NCBI GenBank assembly: GCA_027858275.1
Contig: JAQIDA010000023.1
Span: forward strand, 1 to 9,925
From: Candidatus Kapaibacterium sp.
GTDB lineage: Bacteria > Bacteroidota > Ignavibacteria > Kapaibacteriales > UBA2268
Direction of reading: 5' to 3'
Length of the DNA: 9,925 bases
Part shown: piece by piece, positions 7,069-9,925 of the stretch
How the letters are laid out: each line of letters begins with the position of its first letter
Position numbering within the stretch: the stretch's first letter is position 1
Position numbers and translations under genes: made by a program
The notes under the pieces: generated by a model
Database searches by the model: none
Told to the model about the DNA's origin: nothing
What the model saw: the letters and a program-made list of their open reading frames with translations, nothing else

Positions 7069-9387
7069 TTATCTTCTTCGTCTGGTCGCGCCGCCGCGTC
7101 GTCTGCGAGTTGTTTTTTCAGGCTCGAAGTTAATCATAGCTGTGATTTTCTTCTTAGACTGATTCGAAGCTTTACCGTTCAACGGGTTGATAGCTGTAGC
7201 CCGCATTGAGACAGAAACACTTCCTGTCAACATATCCTCGCCTCGAGCTAATTTACCGGATAGTTCAAAATAAATTGAATAATTTCCGTCGGTTTCTTCC
7301 AATGTCGGAGTGCCGTTCAATTCATAGCCGTCGACACTGACTTTAGCACCGGAAAGCTTAACAGTAGTCTTAGCTTCTTTTGTACTGTTCGGATCGGGAT
7401 CACCGATACTTACGCCTCCAATTGAAATACCGCTGATTCTAACTTTAACATCCTTTTCATTTCCGCTGACAACAACAGATTTACTACCTGTGTTAATTCT
7501 CGGTGGTTTTTGTTTCACTTTAACAGTGTTCAAAGGATAAATATCAATTTCTTCTCCTGTTATAGGTTGTTCCCATGTAATTCTCAGTGACAATTCATTG
7601 GCATCATAAGTCAGCTTGAGTCCTTCCGTCTGAGAAAGAGCCAAACCTTCGAAAGGAGCAGCGTCTGCTGATTGAATTGTTTTGTCTGTGTTCAAATAAA
7701 TACGGAACTGATTTGATTTAATCTTACCGCCCGATTCGGGAATCGCGCTGATCATAAAGTTAATACCGTAATACGATCTCTGACCCACACGGAAATCAAG
7801 ATCTTTTTTAGATGACTCTGTTAATCCGGTTTTGAATACTTGGAATTTGACTGTCGCGGTGTCATTAGCACCGGACAAGTAATGTGTCATTTTAATGTCA
7901 TAGATACCGGGATCAAGTTTAGAATCAATAACACCCGTAAATAAACGACCACCGCCTGTACGAACCGTAACCGGCGTTGTACCGTCTGCTTCAAATTCAT
8001 TAGGACGTACAACAACATTAGCTGCCGTAGAGCCGTTCATATCAACAACACGACCCGTGACTTTGTTTGCGTCACCCATCCAAGGAGTAATTGAAAATTC
8101 AAAAACACCTGCAAGTTTATCGAAACTGGCGAAATAAGACGGGGCATTTATAACCGGTTTCGCAACCCTAGGATTAGGAGTAATAACACGAATGTCAAAC
8201 TCAATACCGCCCTTGTTCTGAGCAAAATCAAGCGATTTACCCGGAGCGAGAAGTCTGGCTATATAACTGTATAAATTAATTTTACCAACTGTTTCATTTG
8301 GGTTATCAGCTTCTTTAAAAGCTTTATCTTTAGATTTTCTCAACGCAACAGCAAATTTTTCGTTGCCGTTTTCACTCATCATAAGCTCAACTGTCGGCAA
8401 ACGATATTTATCAAGAGAAGAAACTAATTGTTTCTTAACTTTCAAGAGGTCACGAACTGTCAGCTGAACTGTTCCGATATTAACTTTCGCTTCTTCGTCC
8501 AAGTCCTTGATATTTTCATTCGATTTAACACCGAGAATTCTGTTTGTGCGTGAAATAAATCTGAGTTTATACCAACCGGCTTCTCTCGGAGGTTGGAAGT
8601 TCACAACAAAAGATCTTTTTTTCATATCTTCGCCGCCTTCTGTTTTTACAGACTTCATACTCTCTTCAGATGAATAGAAGAATGTACTGTCTTCAGGCAT
8701 ATTTTTCGGTACGAAAGAAGGTCCTTTCGCGATCACATCTTCAGCAGGATAAACCGGATGCAACGCTTCGGGATTGACATTTTTCAAATTAATTTGATTA
8801 AAAGTCTTTTCTTTATCAAACACAAGTTTCCTTGAAGCTTTGAAATGCCATCTAGCGCCTTCGCCGCCGTCAAGGATATCACCTACAACAAGGTCCTCAA
8901 CATCCATACCCTGAGTTTTCAACGCATCTTCGTCCGGGAAAGTAGGAGGATTAGAAGGGTCCTCGCTATCGTTATAGAATACTTGGTATTCAATTTCGCG
9001 AACATTTGCCAAGCTGACAAGATCTTTCAATCTGGCAGTATACTCCTTGTCGTTCTCACCTTCATTTTTTTTCAAACTGCTGCTGATATCTGTAATACCA
9101 ACTTCAATAATATACTGACGATCGGATTTAATATCTACTCCTAAAGCCGCTTTAATGTCTGACCCTTCTTGAGGGATGGTGATTTCATCCTTAGGGCGAG
9201 TGTTGATACCTTCGGTACCTGCACCTGACTGCAATTGAGAGAGAATACTCTCAACTATCTTCATGGTCTCTCTCTGTTTCCTGAGCAAACTCTCTTCAGC
9301 TTCGTCACGTTCAACGATAATGATGAGGAGCTCCAGAACCACAGCGAGATACAACACGAAATATACTTTACCTGCGCCGCCTGACAT
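7069..9387 (-). CDS. GldM-like single-pass membrane protein with large periplasmic beta-rich region and Arg-rich tail
   Basis: The 772-residue product starts MSGGAGK, followed by one transmembrane helix (about 8-25) with a buried glutamate (E19), then an acidic, probably coiled segment (26-50). The N-terminal MSGG, a basic residue just before a single helix, and a long periplasmic part fit the architecture of GldM/PorM, the inner-membrane motor partner in type IX secretion and gliding; the usual length there is about 510-520, so this is far longer. The rest is beta-rich, with Ig-like stretches around 430-540 (ending near ATVKFQVF) and another domain from about 630 to 755. The last 14 residues hold eight arginines (RRRRGGATRRRR). 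The sequence has no cleavable signal peptide. GAAGGAAG ends 5 bases before the ATG at 9387, a good Shine-Dalgarno. It heads the three-gene unit. No gldK, gldL or gldN is adjacent in the window, so the GldM assignment is provisional; an unrelated lineage-specific envelope protein is the alternative. Confidence 0.6.
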   Translation of the reverse strand: MSGGAGKVYFVLYLAVVLELLIIIVERDEAEESLLRKQRETMKIVESILSQLQSGAGTEGINTRPKDEITIPQEGSDIKAALGVDIKSDRQYIIEVGITDISSSLKKNEGENDKEYTARLKDLVSLANVREIEYQVFYNDSEDPSNPPTFPDEDALKTQGMDVEDLVVGDILDGGEGARWHFKASRKLVFDKEKTFNQINLKNVNPEALHPVYPAEDVIAKGPSFVPKNMPEDSTFFYSSEESMKSVKTEGGEDMKKRSFVVNFQPPREAGWYKLRFISRTNRILGVKSNENIKDLDEEAKVNIGTVQLTVRDLLKVKKQLVSSLDKYRLPTVELMMSENGNEKFAVALRKSKDKAFKEADNPNETVGKINLYSYIARLLAPGKSLDFAQNKGGIEFDIRVITPNPRVAKPVINAPSYFASFDKLAGVFEFSITPWMGDANKVTGRVVDMNGSTAANVVVRPNEFEADGTTPVTVRTGGGRLFTGVIDSKLDPGIYDIKMTHYLSGANDTATVKFQVFKTGLTESSKKDLDFRVGQRSYYGINFMISAIPESGGKIKSNQFRIYLNTDKTIQSADAAPFEGLALSQTEGLKLTYDANELSLRITWEQPITGEEIDIYPLNTVKVKQKPPRINTGSKSVVVSGNEKDVKVRISGISIGGVSIGDPDPNSTKEAKTTVKLSGAKVSVDGYELNGTPTLEETDGNYSIYFELSGKLARGEDMLTGSVSVSMRATAINPLNGKASNQSKKKITAMINFEPEKTTRRRRGGATRRRR

Positions 9388-9496
9388 AATTTCTTCCTTC
9401 TGTTAATTTATGATTTAATTCGTTTATTTTAAATATGTTTTTTTTCTGCGTAGACACAAAAATGCTCCTTCCTACAAACCAAATTGCCGATTCGGG

Positions 9497-9516
9497 GTTA
9501 ATAATATCTTATTAAC
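9497..9516. promoter_or_regulatory. Perfect inverted repeat, candidate operator of the minus-strand unit
   Basis: GTTAATAA (9497-9504) and TTATTAAC (9509-9516) form a perfect 8-bp inverted repeat with a 4-base spacer. It lies about 110 bases before the start of the GldM-like gene, where a promoter is expected. The two-fold symmetry suits a dimeric regulator. On the plus strand a T-run follows, but an all-AT stem would be a poor terminator. No regulator gene is in view. Confidence 0.4.
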
Positions 9517-9691
9517 TTTTTTGATATCAGCATATTACAAGCATTAATCAATTGTTTTCCATTTTCTGCCGGACACTTATTTATACAATATACTACTAAT
9601 TCGTACAAATCACGTCCTTACAATTTATTGCAATTGTTCCGTTTTAACAAATAAAAAATGATTTAAAAGCATTTTATTTTTATTTCAACGT

Positions 9692-9710
9692 ATCTTCACT
9701 ATTTGAAGAT
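9692..9710. repeat. Inverted repeat with 7-bp arms
   Basis: ATCTTCA (9692-9698) and TGAAGAT (9704-9710) are perfect inverted arms around a 5-base spacer. Neither strand has a T-run after the hairpin, so it is not a standard terminator. It could be a protein-binding site or an RNA hairpin of an unseen transcript. Confidence 0.35.
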
Positions 9711-9808
9711 GTTGCAATTCCCATTTTTCAATAATAATAATATAATCATAAGTCAGTGACGGCGATCCGGTACTTTATACTATATTCATGTAGAGCCAAT
9801 CAGGGCAA

Positions 9809-9824
9809 GCCTTGAATTCAAGGC
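9809..9824. repeat. Perfect 16-base palindrome
   Basis: GCCTTGAATTCAAGGC is fully self-complementary with no spacer. Related pieces recur nearby: AAGCCTTG at 9807-9814 and again at 9882-9889, and TTAAGCCT at 9829-9836. The absence of a loop favours a dimeric protein site or a mobile-element end over an RNA hairpin; neither can be shown from this window. Confidence 0.4.
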
Positions 9825-9925
9825 ATCCTTAAGCCTACAAAAGGTCTCTAATTTCCCATTATTCGGGCATTTTTGCGTCATAAGCCTTGTAGTAGTTGCA
9901 ATTATGCCTCAAAGTATAATTTTTT

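Larger units (their letters stand above)
9388..9925. other. Intergenic region and window edge without a supported gene
   Basis: No convincing gene or RNA gene is visible in these 538 bases. Positions 9388 to about 9745 are very AT-rich and include the leader of the GldM-like gene. From about 9750 the sequence becomes less AT-rich. A plus-strand frame is open from 9760 to the window end (55 codons) and a minus-strand frame is open for about 40 codons in the same place; neither has a good start or a recognisable motif. Three copies of TTGCAATT occur at 9628, 9712 and 9896. Confidence 0.6.

Noticed and set aside
2244..9387. Type IX secretion C-terminal sorting signals on the exported proteins
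   Set aside because: The C-termini are barrel-like, OmpA-type or Arg-rich; none shows the conserved sorting-domain pattern.
9757..9925. A 55-codon plus-strand frame as a partial gene
   Set aside because: It has no plausible start codon with a Shine-Dalgarno, no recognisable motif, and contains the palindrome; it may be open by chance.

Overview
The window looks like chromosomal DNA from a moderately AT-rich Gram-negative bacterium of the Bacteroidota/Chlorobiota (FCB) group. The reasons are several Sec-exported envelope proteins ending in beta-barrel-like strands, an OmpA-type peptidoglycan anchor, weak Shine-Dalgarno sequences in front of some genes, and a large single-pass protein whose N-terminus resembles the type IX secretion/gliding motor protein GldM. 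An Ignavibacteria- or Kapabacteria-like lineage is possible, but that is an impression and not a measurement.

Layout. Two plus-strand genes occupy the left end: a secreted M28 zinc aminopeptidase/carboxypeptidase (64-1425) and, 25 bases later, pyrE (orotate phosphoribosyltransferase, 1451-1975). The 268-base gap that follows (1976-2243) lies between convergent genes. It holds two copies of a short palindromic repeat and a strong intrinsic terminator that serves the minus-strand gene arriving from the right. All remaining genes are on the minus strand. Read in transcription order they are: a 772-residue GldM-like membrane-anchored periplasmic protein (9387-7069); a 562-residue exported protein (6970-5282); a 492-residue exported protein (5179-3701); a terminator (3680-3641); and a VWA-OmpA protein (3587-2244) with its own terminator. 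The first three have gaps of about 100 bases with no terminator, so they probably form one transcription unit. The right end (9388-9925) has no gene I can support; it holds AT-rich leader sequence with several palindromes.

How the genes fit together. The 562- and 492-residue proteins appear to be diverged paralogues: at least four short motifs recur in the same order in their C-terminal halves, and their leaders share a 10-base motif about 30 bases before the start codon. Together with the GldM-like protein (inner membrane into periplasm) and the VWA-OmpA protein (periplasm, peptidoglycan-binding), the minus-strand genes encode parts that could span the envelope. My main hypothesis is an envelope-spanning apparatus that uses a GldM-like protein without the usual gldK/L/N partners next to it. 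The protein families of the 562-, 492- and 772-residue products need profile and structure searches to settle. The M28 peptidase and PyrE look like an ordinary co-transcribed pair and are probably unrelated to the envelope genes.
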